Below are positions 50,298 to 60,700 of a stretch of DNA of 64,000 nucleotides, one piece after another. The translations under genes and the position numbers were made by a program. The notes beneath the pieces are model-generated. The model saw nothing but the letters and a program-made list of their open reading frames with translations, ran no database searches and was not told where the DNA came from. This DNA comes from Rosellinia necatrix (lineage: Eukaryota; Ascomycota; Sordariomycetes; Xylariales; Xylariaceae), in contig JAGYVD010000001.1 of NCBI GenBank assembly GCA_021209875.1, forward strand, positions 4,154,001 through 4,218,000, given 5' to 3'. Position 1 is the first letter of the stretch; every line of letters starts with the position of its first letter.

Positions 50298-51411
50298 TTA
50301 TGAAACCGGATATTTGGGCTTCGATGTTGTCACAAACCCGGCGACGTTCGCCCTGCAGGCCCGACTGTAGTTATCAAATGTTTCCTCTGCGTACCAAGCC
50401 AGATGAGGCGTCGTCACCAAGTTGAGGTGCGCCGTGTCCTCCGTGAGCAAGACGCAGTTCGTCGGCTCGGCCGGCTCCCGGGAATAGACGTCCGTGGCCG
50501 CGCCCGCGATCCTCCCCTCCTTCAGCGCGGCGACGAGGGCCTTCTCGTCCACGATGCCGCCCCGCGACACGTTGATGAGCAGGCCGTAGCGCTTCATCTG
50601 GCCGAGCTCGGCGTCGGAGATGAGGTTGAGCGTCTCCGGCGAGCGCGGGAGGCAGACGACCAGGACCGAGCAGTCGCGAATCACCGTCTCGAACGGGGCG
50701 CGGCCTTCCGGCGCCAGAGCGCCCTTGCGCCCGGCCACGACGGTCTTCATGCCCAGGGACCTGGCCGCCGCCTCGACATTCCGGCCGATCGCGCCGTACC
50801 CGATGATCCCGACGAGCTCGTCGCGGCACGTCCTCGGCGGTTTGCCGTCGGGCCCGTCCATGGTGCTTTGCTGTGTCCCCTTGAACGCCCAGTCGCCGCG
50901 GCGTGTGAGTAGGTGTGTCTGCACAATGGAGCGGCGCGTCGCGAAATACAGCGAGAGCACATGCTCGGTGACCGTCGTGACGTTGCAATGCGGAGAGTTG
51001 CCCACGATGATCCCCCGTGCTCGACAAGCCGCCAAATCCACCGTGTCTGTGCCAGAGGCAATGATAGAAATCACTACCCAAGCTCTATGGTTAGTCATTA
51101 GAGTGCCCACCCGGGTGGAATGATACTGCAATGAAAACGGTGGACGGGACAGGGGAGGGTCGGGCATTAACCATACTCTTCAGGCGCGGGGTTGCCTCCG
51201 CGCTCAAGACCTCCGCCGTCAACGGCAGAATCGTCATAATCACAATGTCTGCATCTCGGATCCTCTCGGCTATTTGGTCCGGCCTCGTTCGCTCGTAGTT
51301 CCGGAATTCACAAGTATGAGGCGCCGGGAGGGTGAAATCGGGCAGCGGGCAGAAGAACGTCTCCAACGCGACGACGACCCAATGGGTCTGTGATTGGGCC
51401 ATTTGCCGCAC
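50298..51411 (-). CDS. D-isomer-specific 2-hydroxyacid dehydrogenase
   Basis: The protein belongs to the NAD(P)-dependent D-2-hydroxyacid dehydrogenase family, which reduces 2-oxo acids such as glyoxylate or hydroxypyruvate. Two exons (intron 51176-51083) join to 339 residues, normal for the family. The coenzyme loop GYGAIG lies at 173-178. The catalytic triad is visible: R252 in NVSRGGIVDE, E281 in YSREP and H305 in TPHLAWY, the last followed by AEET. IASGTDTVDLAACRARGI (about 86-103) is the usual substrate-side motif. The start could be the Met at 51402 (MAQSQTHW). The exact substrate cannot be told from sequence. The acceptor was chosen to give LKTWVVISIIASG; one other nearby AG gives an early stop. 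Confidence 0.9.
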
Positions 51412-52115
51412 CGACTAGTTACTGAACGGGCAACGGGCGACACAGGATTTCGCACGTGGGTAGTTCTGTTTCTTTAAGGATCAAGGGCAGGATTTATTGA
51501 AATATATTTGTGTTCCGGTACCGGTGTTGTACTTGTCATGAAAGGGCGTGGACGGAATATCTCCACACGTTGTCCATCACCACTTGAACGAGCCTCTATT
51601 TGTTGATTACCTCATATTGCCGTGCTACAACCAACTCTCAATATCTCTATATGTACTACCTCGATTCTGCCCGGGAATTCCACGAACAATACAATACCAT
51701 ACCATGCACCTTTGCACCTGTCACCCATGAATAACTCACTAGTCCCACGACCAAGATTCCTTATCCACACATCTAGCTAGCTAGCTGATATTGCATGTAT
51801 AATAATTATGCTATAACTAACTAGTTAATCTTTATATTTTACCACAAGGGACCACCACGTGGACTAAAACCAATTGTTCCTCTTAAACCTACATTATTTT
51901 TCGCTGTTATACAGATCGCTTGCCAGCCATATAGTTTAATGACACGTCCAATATGAAATCATATTGCCGAGCCGCTTATTTAAGCTTCCAAGACAGGTAA
52001 ATATGTTCCAAGCACAAATAAGAACAGGCTCCTAATCACTGCCTAGCTGTTTTGGATAGATACTATGAACCTAACTAGGTATGGCGTATAGAGAAAAAGA
52101 TTTGAAAAATATGAG
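51412..52115. other. intergenic region, no gene seen
   Basis: AT-rich spacer between the dehydrogenase promoter and the tRNA cluster. No coding signal was found. Confidence 0.6.
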
Positions 52116-52120
52116 AAAAA
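52116..52120 (-). terminator. RNA polymerase III terminator of tRNA-Pro
   Basis: A TTTTT run on the minus strand lies 3 nt after the discriminator base of tRNA-Pro. A second T5 run (52105-52109) follows as back-up. Confidence 0.75.
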
Positions 52121-52123
52121 GAA

Positions 52124-52214
52124 GGGTCTGGCCGGGGATTGAACCCGGGACCTCTCGCAAGCATTGCTATAGGGTGAGCCCTAAGCGAGAATCATACCAC
52201 TAGACCACCAGACC
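52124..52214 (-). tRNA. tRNA-Pro(AGG) with 19-nt anticodon-loop intron
   Basis: On the minus strand the gene begins GGTCTGG and ends CCAGACC plus discriminator C, giving a perfect acceptor stem. The D arm is GTCTAGTGGTATGAT. The anticodon stem CTCGC pairs with GCGAG. The loop reads TT-AGG-G, followed by a 19-nt intron (CTCACCCTATAGCAATGCT) at the canonical 37/38 site. The T arm is CCGGG-TTCAATC-CCCGG. The mature tRNA would be 72 nt. Confidence 0.93.
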
Positions 52215-52253
52215 TGCTAAACCAGCACATGTTTTCACAAGTGTGATTTGCGA

Positions 52254-52334
52254 CGACAACGACAGGACTCGAACCTGTGACCCCGAAGGGATATGATTTC
52301 TAGTCATACGCTTTAACCACTCAGCCACGTTGCC
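52254..52334 (-). tRNA. tRNA-Ser(AGA)
   Basis: A class II tRNA: acceptor GGCAACG pairs with CGTTGTC (one G-U), discriminator G. The D arm is GGCTGAGTGGTTAAAGC, the anticodon arm TATGA-CTAGAAA-TCATA with anticodon AGA, and the long variable arm contains TCCCTTCGGGG. The T arm is ACAGG-TTCGAGT-CCTGT. No intron. It lies 39 nt upstream of tRNA-Pro in the direction of transcription. Confidence 0.93.
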
Positions 52335-52713
52335 CGTATTAGATGGATTGTTGATTTAGCCGACGGAAACTGGGTTAATGAACAGCTGGATTGGAGGTAA
52401 CTAGCATGTTAGGGCTGTAGGAATAAATGCGCTACTGTGGAGACACGGATCGTATCCTGTTCAGCTAGCGCCTATCTACACTAGTGTAGAAATGCGAGTG
52501 ATAGCTAGCCAGAAACAGTAACAGCCACAAATATTCAGATCACTAAACAATTCTCTAACGTAGCACCAAAAGAGCAGAGATAGGAATGTCGAGAGGAAAA
52601 GCAAATCATATTTGTTACAGTACCCTTCTTATCATATCCCTGGCCGTACAACTAAAGAGGGTGGGGATTATTGTTATTAATAGAAAAGGAAGTAAACCCC
52701 CAAAAAACTAAAG
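52335..52713. other. spacer between tRNA genes
   Basis: AT-rich spacer upstream of tRNA-Ser. No gene was seen. Confidence 0.5.
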
Positions 52714-52718
52714 AAAAA
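52702..52718 (-). terminator. RNA polymerase III terminator of tRNA-Lys
   Basis: Two T runs on the minus strand (T5 at 52718-52714 and T6 at 52707-52702) lie 43 nt or more after the tRNA-Lys 3' end. They are the first strong T runs downstream. Confidence 0.6.
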
Positions 52719-52760
52719 GTGGTTGTTACTCCCATCGAACTTGGGATGCATCAGGAATTG

Positions 52761-52892
52761 AGCCCGATGCGGGGGTCGAACCTTGATCATAGGGTTAATA
52801 CGCAATGATTATATGTATATGAGCTGAATATGCTACTCACCCGCAACCTTGAGATTAAGAGTCTCACGCTCTACCGATTGAGCTAACCGGGC
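52761..52892 (-). tRNA. tRNA-Lys(CTT) interrupted in the T arm by 59 nt
   Basis: The 5' part is a normal tRNA-Lys: acceptor GCCCGGT, D arm GCTCAATCGGTAGAGC, anticodon arm TGAGA-CTCTTAA-TCTCA with anticodon CTT, variable loop AAGGT and the 5' strand of the T stem (GCGGG). The sequence then continues for 59 nt (52840-52782) before the T loop and 3' half (TTCGACC-CCCGC-ATCGGGC, discriminator T). Removing exactly those 59 nt gives a canonical 73-nt tRNA with all stems paired. The intact B-box-like sequence GGTTCGACCCC straddles the 3' border of the insert. There is no intron at the usual 37/38 site. No TTTT occurs inside the insert, so RNA polymerase III could read through. Confidence 0.85.
52782..52840 (-). 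other. 59-nt intron-like insert in T arm of tRNA-Lys
   Basis: On the tRNA strand the insert starts GTGAGTAGC, contains TTAAC 14-18 nt before its end and finishes ATCAAG. These look like the donor, branch site and acceptor of a fungal spliceosomal intron, and the length is typical. The borders can slide by one G. Whether it is spliced at all is not visible from DNA. Confidence 0.75.
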
Positions 52893-53648
52893 GTGATTGC
52901 ACGCTAGTGTTGATCGACCTCGTCTTTGTCCGACACTTAGTGTAGTGTTCCCGGGAAAGGTACCACGCGCGGAGGAATCAATCGATTCTACGTGGCCCAT
53001 GCTACGAGCGAGAGGGGCCGATTCCGAGGGCAGCACATGTGCGCCAGTGCCGAAAGGAAGTGCTGTGATGACGATGTAGAAGTCTAATGAACGGAATGGA
53101 AGCAGCTTCGGAATGGGTAGGTAGAATTCCCGGACAGGGGAACAGGGGGAACCTAAAATACCTACTCCCAAATAATAGCATACATTGGTCGTGTTGGCAT
53201 GACGAAGTATGGACACATCAGATAACCAAGAAATCAACACGCCTAACCTATAAGAACAGGGAGTTGAGCGGTATAATAGAGTCACTTGCGGCCCAACCTT
53301 GGGCTCTTTGAAACACATCGAGGGGAGAATACAAACTACCAACCAAAAACTATTATATCTCGGTTCAATTGCGGTTGTACCATAGTAGGCTATGTGATTT
53401 TGTGTTTCTGCGATTGTGTCATCACGTCTCGGTTGTCATCCGCTCCCCCGTCGTTAGAGCCACGGTAGACGTCCAATGAGGAACGCCAATGTAAATAGAT
53501 ATATCGCATTATAAATCAACACGTAGATCAGAGGTAGATAAAAATACGATATCAATTTCCACTAAATCATGTTGTCCGAACTCCCACGCCCATATGCCCA
53601 GCGTACCAGGCATCCCCCAGTCCCTCATCTGGTCACACAATGCCCCCT
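52893..53648. other. intergenic region, no gene seen
   Basis: Upstream of tRNA-Lys and downstream of the glutathione S-transferase. Overlapping ORFs on both strands have no recognisable content. Confidence 0.55.
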
Positions 53649-54560
53649 TTAACCGCTACCGAACGAAACGCTAGTCTCGCACATCTCCAATTCGCCGTAG
53701 TACTTCTTATGCTCCGGAACATTAGCAAAGGCTTCAACGTAGGCAACTAGATTTGGAAGCTCTTTGCGCAAATCGGCGCCGATCAAGTGCTTGAAGGCCC
53801 AGTAGCAAAAGCTGGTCACCATGAAGTCGGCCAGCGTCAATCGGTCACCGACAAGGTACTTCTTTCCCCCCTTTAAGGAGACCTCAAGGTACCTAGCATT
53901 CCGTTCCAAGCCTTCCATGGCACTGTTGAACCGATTCTCGTCCATGGCGTAGGCTTTCACTAAATTCGTGGCGTATCAGTACTGGGTTATCTGAAAGTCG
54001 AAAGCCTTAAATGCAGCAGCATCCTATATAGATGACGGCGAGGCACTGTTACTTACTGACAACCATAGCAATCGGAACAATCGCGTTGTTGGCCAACTCG
54101 AACTCCGCAAAAGATGCCCATTGTGTAATGAGGGCCTGAGTTTTAGCATCTGTGAAACGAATAATTTAGCTCCACTCATCAGTATAGTATATTAACAGTG
54201 ATTGTACCTTTGCCGAGCAGTTGGTCAGCTTTTGGGCCGGACTTCGCAATGTAGGTAGCGATAGCAACACTTTCGGTCAGGGTGAAGCCATCGGCGCCTT
54301 CAAAGGCTGGCACCTTTCCCAGTGCGAATTTCGACAAGAATTCAGGAGACCTGTTTGTCTCGCGCATAGTGAAGGGTGGGATTTCGATCTCTAGGCCATT
54401 TAGATCGGCAATGATTAGCGCCTATGCTGCATTGTCAGTGTATTGCTAGTTCATATAGCGGATGAATGGTTTGTGGTAGGAATAAGATAGACAATGAAAA
54501 TCTTACACGATGGACGCGGATGTTGTCAGGATAAGTGTAAATCTTGCCGAAGGAAGCCAT
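53649..54560 (-). CDS. glutathione S-transferase, EF1B-gamma-like class
   Basis: The protein has the thioredoxin-like N domain and helical C domain of GSTs, most like the GST part of elongation factor 1B-gamma, but stops after the GST domain, so it is a stand-alone enzyme rather than EF1B-gamma. Four exons (introns 54506-54422, 54207-54150 and 54056-53960) join to 223 residues. The N domain (1-83) contains MASFGKIYTYPDNIRVHRAL, the cis-Pro region GKVPAFEG and the glutathione-binding TESVAIATYI. The C domain has FLVxD-like YLVGDRLTLADFMVTS at about residues 161-176, the N-capping and folding motif of GSTs, then AFANVPEHKKYYGE. The first exon is only 18 codons. The substrate is unknown; roles in detoxification or glutathione-dependent isomerisation are possible. 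Confidence 0.92.
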
Positions 54561-56183
54561 CTTGAGAGTGTTCCGTGATGCTATCGGAGCAGTTGTGGTA
54601 GTGGCGATTATAGGTAGAATTCACTTGAGAGCAAGGTGAGTGTTGTGATGTGGGACTCCTATGTTGCAATCGAGATGGGCACGAACTGGATGACAAAAAG
54701 GGAGCTCTAGAAGAGGATTGCTAGCCTTTTAAAGTGTTTACGGCGAGCAACGGAACAAGATGTTGTCGATATTCCATTTGTCAGCTCTGCCCATCGTACC
54801 AGACCGCTATCCATATGTGCTTGCCGTATAGTTACTCGGGTGTTACCCCTTTGATTGCTTTCCGCTACCTATCGATGAGTTGCTCAGGGTCGCTCTAGGC
54901 TAAGGAGCTACAAACCTACCAAAGTACTACCCAAGGTAGGTACTATTGTAGTGACCAGTTCCCGTATGGGACAAGCGGGACTACCCTCCCGTGTATTGTG
55001 GACCGGAAGTTAGGTAGGTAGTTATGATCGGGTACCGCGCTGTGAGGAAGGTTTGTCATGCGACGGGAAGGATGGTTGGTATGGCGGCAGGTAAGACTGG
55101 GACGTCAAGCCTACGTACCGTAGGTGCCTCTTGCACACTCCACCTTCGGTTCGGTCTTCTTTCTATCACCATGCATATCCTTAGTAATTGGATGTAATTC
55201 AGGGCCTCCGTGCTGTTCACCGCCGCGTATGAACTGTCCAGCCCAACTGGGGGCATCTCTGCCTGCCCTGCAACCCCATACCCTGCTTGGTTGGGGCGCT
55301 TTTATTCAAGGGTTGCAAAGACGAGGCTGAACAGAGCCGCGGACGGCCAAGGATTCCTCTCCGGCATTGACTATACTTTCGAGATAAAGTCTCGACGAGT
55401 CGTGCCTGCAGTACGATCGGGCATGTTGCTACCATTCCGCTCGGCCTATTATGAGAAGAAGGCAATTGATCCGTTCGGTTAGGTGCAAGTAGATACCTGT
55501 GCCTTGCACTAATTTTTCTAGTGTATGTTGGCACGGTGCTCCCAAACGAGGGTGTCGTAGTCGGCGCTTAGGACGCTTCGGCTGGGTGTGTGGTGATAAC
55601 TGCGTTTCTGTATTTGTAAGCCGCGTGGTGAAGACGGATAGTTTGTTCCCAAAACCCCGTCTCCGGGAAGGTCTGGGGTGCATTCGAGGAGCGCGCTTGT
55701 TTGGAAGCTGCTATGCCTATTACAAATCGGGCTTAGATATGGGTATCAGGGTGCTGGGGTGTGGCCTGTATGTGCATAACCGCATATCTTATATCAATGT
55801 CCAACAGCGCAGTGATCTAGTTGTTTTAGAAAGACTCTATTTACTTCCCATTCCCCCTCCCGGTGCACATAAATTAGGAGTGCCCAAACTCTCATCCTGG
55901 CTTTCACGCTAGCCACTTTGGGGCTAGCTCAATTTAGTTGCCCCAATACGTACCTAGGTTGTATAAGTGTTGTAAGAGGTCGGAAAAGGGAACTAAAGGT
56001 TGCTAAGGGGTAATTAACCCCATATCAGATCCGCCTGTTTCGGGCGGGATCCCGCCATCGGGTCTTGTTCTCCACTCTAGATATAGTGCGGCCCTAGCTA
56101 CGGTACTGGAAACAGGCCTTATACGTTTTGTAGCTATTACCACATATAGACCAAAGAGGACCAGACCAGACCGGCGATTGAAA
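54561..56183. other. intergenic region, no gene seen
   Basis: This is the upstream region of the GST and of the DsbA-like gene. ORFs of up to 137 codons on both strands (near 55217-55912) overlap each other and have no recognisable domain. Confidence 0.55.
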
Positions 56184-56959
56184 ATGACTGTGATCGAGAT
56201 TGATATCGTGTCCGACTTTGTGTGCGCAGTACGTGCCTGCTACCTCACTATTCCTAGCTGGGTGAACCAGCTAGACTTCATTACTGGGCCGAGGGTAGTT
56301 ATTGACAATGGTATTATTAGTGGTGCTACATCGGCAAGAGAAGGCTCGAGGGTGCCATTGCCTTATACCAGAAAGTTTACCCCGGGGGAAAACACGACGT
56401 GTTCAAGCTAAATTGGCGGCCATATTATTTGGGCTACAATACGTTCGGCCACAGCGTCGAGAAGAGCGAGCTTGCGAAAACCAAGCTGGCAGACTGGAGC
56501 GAGGAGAAGAAAGCGGCCGCCACGAAACGTGTAGACCAAGCCGGACGCGCTGTCGGAATCCATTTCAAACACGGCGGACTGATCGGGCCCCACACACGAG
56601 ATGCGCATCGCCTAGTTTATCTAAGCCGGGGCAAGGCGCCGGAGACCACAAATACCCTAGTCGACGGGATATTCGAGGCCTACCACGAGCAGGAGAAGGA
56701 TATCTCGTCCCTCGATGTGCTGCGCGAGATTGCGCTGGGTGCAGGATTAGAGGCGGCCGAGGTGGATATGTGGTTGAGCTCCGATAATGCTGCTGCTAGC
56801 AGCGTCGATGAAGAGGCGAGGGCGTTCCGCGAGAAAGTAGCAGGTTCTGGTGTCCCATCCTACTTCGTTCAGGGCCTCGATTCCCTTGAAGGTGCTCAGG
56901 ATGCAGACGACTTGATGGAGGCATTTATCAAGGTGAAGGAAACGAAACAGGGCGATTGA
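56184..56959 (+). CDS. DsbA/FrnE-like thioredoxin-fold oxidoreductase
   Basis: The protein resembles the DsbA-like FrnE group of dithiol-disulphide isomerases and the related 2-hydroxychromene-2-carboxylate isomerases. A 92-nt intron (56229-56320) separates a 15-codon first exon from the rest; the join gives 227 residues. After the first strand (TVIEIDIVSDFVC) comes the active-site motif CAWC at residues 14-17, where most relatives have CPWC, followed by YIGKRRLEGAI. The mid part is helical (KSELAKTKLADWSEEKKAA). GSGVPSYFVQG near residue 193 contains the conserved cis-Pro loop (VPS) facing the active site. The intron falls inside the CxxC motif codons, so the first exon is easy to miss. It is probably cytosolic as no signal peptide is seen. 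Confidence 0.9.
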
Positions 56960-57731
56960 GAGTCGCGGCATCGTCCATTCACCCACCCACACATCTATGA
57001 CTATTATGCTGTGAGAAAAGGACGTCCTGAAGCTGGATCCGATATTATTGTGGCATTCAAAAACCTCATCACGAGCCTACTGTGCTTTTCGTTGGGCGAT
57101 TTCTATTCTTGACGTTGGTACCCAAGGTTGCCTTACGGTACCTACCTGCTACGTAGATGTGCACTTGTCCTCTGTACGTACCAGGTAGGAGGCACCTCTG
57201 TGTAGGTAGGACGGCAGCTGTTAGAAATCATACTACAAGGATAATTAAAGCTAGAAAGCCCCGCTATACTGCCTAATTGGGATTAGCCCGCCAATTTGAT
57301 AAAGTCCCTGCGCGTTTCCTTTTGCAGCATTACCCAATAAAAACAACCAGATTTGGAGAACAACATGAACCGTGAAGCTGTCCACGTCGCGCGACAAGTC
57401 GTCATAGCCACCCATTTCTTTCCTTTTTTCCGTCTTTAGCACGCCGGGATACAGCTGTATCGTCACAATTGCAACCAAATCTTCCTGTTCGTCCGTCGCA
57501 AGCCATTTTTATAGCGCGTACCCTTTTTCCTAAGCACTCTGCGTCCATCTGCTCTTCAGCCGTGGTATGGTAATCGTTGGCGTATGCCTGTCTCTCGCGT
57601 GCGCAGCATGCATGTCGCATCTAGCAGGATCATGTCCTTGAAATTACCCGCCTGATCTACCACTGTCTTTCCCTATCACTACCAAACACGAGGCGGTGCC
57701 TTCCGCAGCCGAGCGCGACTTGCATTACGAG
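56960..57731. other. intergenic region, no gene seen
   Basis: This is the upstream region of the large gene at 57732. CCTAGG-type repeats occur near 57140-57210. No coding signal was found. Confidence 0.55.
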
Positions 57732-60700
57732 ATGACGGATCGCAGCCCGCCTGAGACCGGCGTCGTCCTTACCGCGAAATCGAACCGTCGAAAGATAAAC
57801 GCCCAGCCCTTTGGCAATCGTCATCCTTCGGGGAAGGGGCTGGGTGGTACCGAGTCCAAGGAAAATAGCACCACATCTGACACGAACGGAGCCGTGCGGG
57901 CCATACCTCGACCGACACCCCCAAGCATTTACGGACACCGCCAAACCGGCTCCCTTGTCGAACGTCGAGTCACGAGCTCCCCAAGCCCAAGCCCGAGTCC
58001 AAGCATTAGAGCAGATCGGAGCACGACTAGTCTAGGCAACCATAGACATTCGCTAAACACGCGCATACCGCGGCCGGCCGCCGCTGGCCCTGTCCATACC
58101 AGCACCCCCCGCCGCGATATATCGAAACACCAGAATCCGCTCCCGGCCCAGAATCCCGAACACTCTTCCCCTATGCGTGAGCCGATGAGCGTGAGCGCGG
58201 CCTTCAAGCGCGCCAAGGAGCAGGCCGCCGCAGAAGAAGCTACCGATTCCGATAACACCATTGATTTGCAGTACGCTTTCAATAAGGCTGACGACGAGTT
58301 CAATGCGGTCCGAGGCATCGATGGCTCCCCTAGTCCGGCCCCACGACCTTTCCGCCGCGAATTTAAAAGCGCCATTCCGTCAAGGAAAGGAGGAAGTCCG
58401 AACACTAGCGACCTCGCCAAGCAGCTTCAGCGCTTCGACCGCAACCATCAACTGGCAGGCGGCAACGGAGCTCTCAATGGGCTGTTTGCTAAGAATCGCC
58501 CTAGCCCTATGGTTTCAGGAATTGGTCGCATCTTAGCCAACGACATTGTTGATAGCGCCCCTGGTGATAATGCCAAGCAGAAATTACCGGATACACAGGG
58601 TCCTGGCGTAAGGAAGCCAGAGACAACGGAAGGAGATGCAGCCTTGGGGGAGAGAGTGCCGGCAATAGGCGCCTATTCGAGTGGGATCAGTGCAGATATA
58701 CCTGTACCTTCAATTGAGTACGAATCTGCCAGCGACGATCAGCTTTCCCCTAACTTCCAACCAATTGGTTTATCGCCGGAAAAGAACATGAACTGGCATC
58801 TCGATGCAGACTTTACAGCTGAAGACCTCCAATTTTCCCAAAGTCCTCGCATTGCGACTGGGAGATCAAGGTCTAATTCGGGTCGCCAGACAGATATGCC
58901 AGAATCTCATCCGATCAACGATAGACTAAGCCAGATCCAAGAAAGAGAGGCCAAAGCAGCGGGAACGAGCTTCCCTGAGGATGCCCCAATTGTTATACAG
59001 ACGAACGCTAAGCTGCAGGAGATTAAGGCTCGAGAAATAGAGGCTTCATCTAAACGGGCAGTAGCTTCGAGCCGTCTTGACGAAATCAGGATTAGGAACG
59101 CAGAACTTCACTCCAAATCGCCTGAAACAGGCAAGAATCAATACGAGAACCGAGCGGTCCGTCTCAATACAGAACGACAAAATGCTGCCAAGAATAACTC
59201 GAACTCGGAATATCGGGGCGAACCAGTTCGCGATACTCCGATTGTAGTCTTTAAGAAGACAAGTGATAAGATAAATGGCGTTGGTGACCGGGACAGAATG
59301 CAGGATAACGAGGGCAAAAGCGAGAATTTTGCTAGGAACGATTCCCACGACTTACTTCGTCGTCTCGCGCGAGCGACCAGCTCAAGCCCCGGAGAGGATT
59401 CGAAGGGGACGGAGCAGGACAAAGAGGCCCCCACCACCAAGACCGATATCAACCAGCCTTCCGAGTCCTGGAAGCCCAACCGTTCGCTCTTACGTCAAGA
59501 AGGAGGGGCCCGCAGCCTGGAGGTTAAGAACCTCAGGGACAGGCCTACGGTCGAGTTCGCTGATTTGACAAGGATACCCTCTAGCGACTCTGTCGGGGGC
59601 AAACGAGCAAGCGTGCCTGCTTCAGAGGTTGATCCTACAGATCGTATTGCGGCTGAGCTTAATCTTTTTGCCCCTTTGGACAACTACTCCGAGAAAGGCT
59701 CCATCAGGGCCCCATCACCCGTGTCATCCGAACCCGTGGATGGGCAAACCCCTCGACCACCAAAGATAGACCCATTGACACAGCCGACCCCTCGGGTCAC
59801 CGGTGCTTATGTTGATACACCTGCTACGGTGCGCGTTAAAAAAGAAGATGGAGGCATGAAACCTGACTTAGAAGAACCTGTTGCGCCAGAAGGGGCCCAA
59901 ACGACACAAGATCGAAACTCGAGCTTGTCTCCTACAAAACGTATTAAGAACCCGTATACGACTGATCCAGCGAGACCTACGAAACGTCCAGGACCAAGGT
60001 CCTCCTCGGCGCCAACAGCAGCTCGCCGTTCTAGATCTTCATCTAGACGACGGCGACCATTGATCAATACTGCTAATCCCCCTACCGTCAGGGAAGATAT
60101 AGTTTCCATCTTAAGAGCCAATAACATCGATGACTCGACGTTGGAAAATCTAGATTCAATCCTTGCTGATCATGATGTTGATGAGGAGCTCAAACAAATA
60201 GTTGACAATGCTGTTCTGCATGCTGAAAACAATCCCGATGTAAAAGTTTCCGAGATGTCAGATCACGAGCGAGAGCTCGAAACGTACGATAGAATGAGAA
60301 AATCGCTCCAGACAGGGCTACTCGGAATTCGCTCTGCTAAGAAGGGCATCGAACGCCTAGAAGATAAGGTTACTCACCATGGTGACAAAAACGTGAAGCC
60401 TCGCCCAGGAACCGCATCCGACGCAAAGCCTATCCCTCAGCCGTCTCTATCGCCAGGGGAGACCGCACCAATCTTCATTTCAGTACCAAGGCTATATCGC
60501 AGGACCCCGGCATTCAAGCTTACCAAATTCGGCATCATCACAATCTGCGGTCTCCTATGGTATATCTTGGAGTGTATATTTTGTTTCCTGTATGCTGGCC
60601 CGGACTATATATGCACGCCGAGTGTCCCTTGCGACTGGTCGCCCAATGAGCCTTATTTCCCATACACGATGCCATTCATGTTAGATGAGTGGGCCACAGG

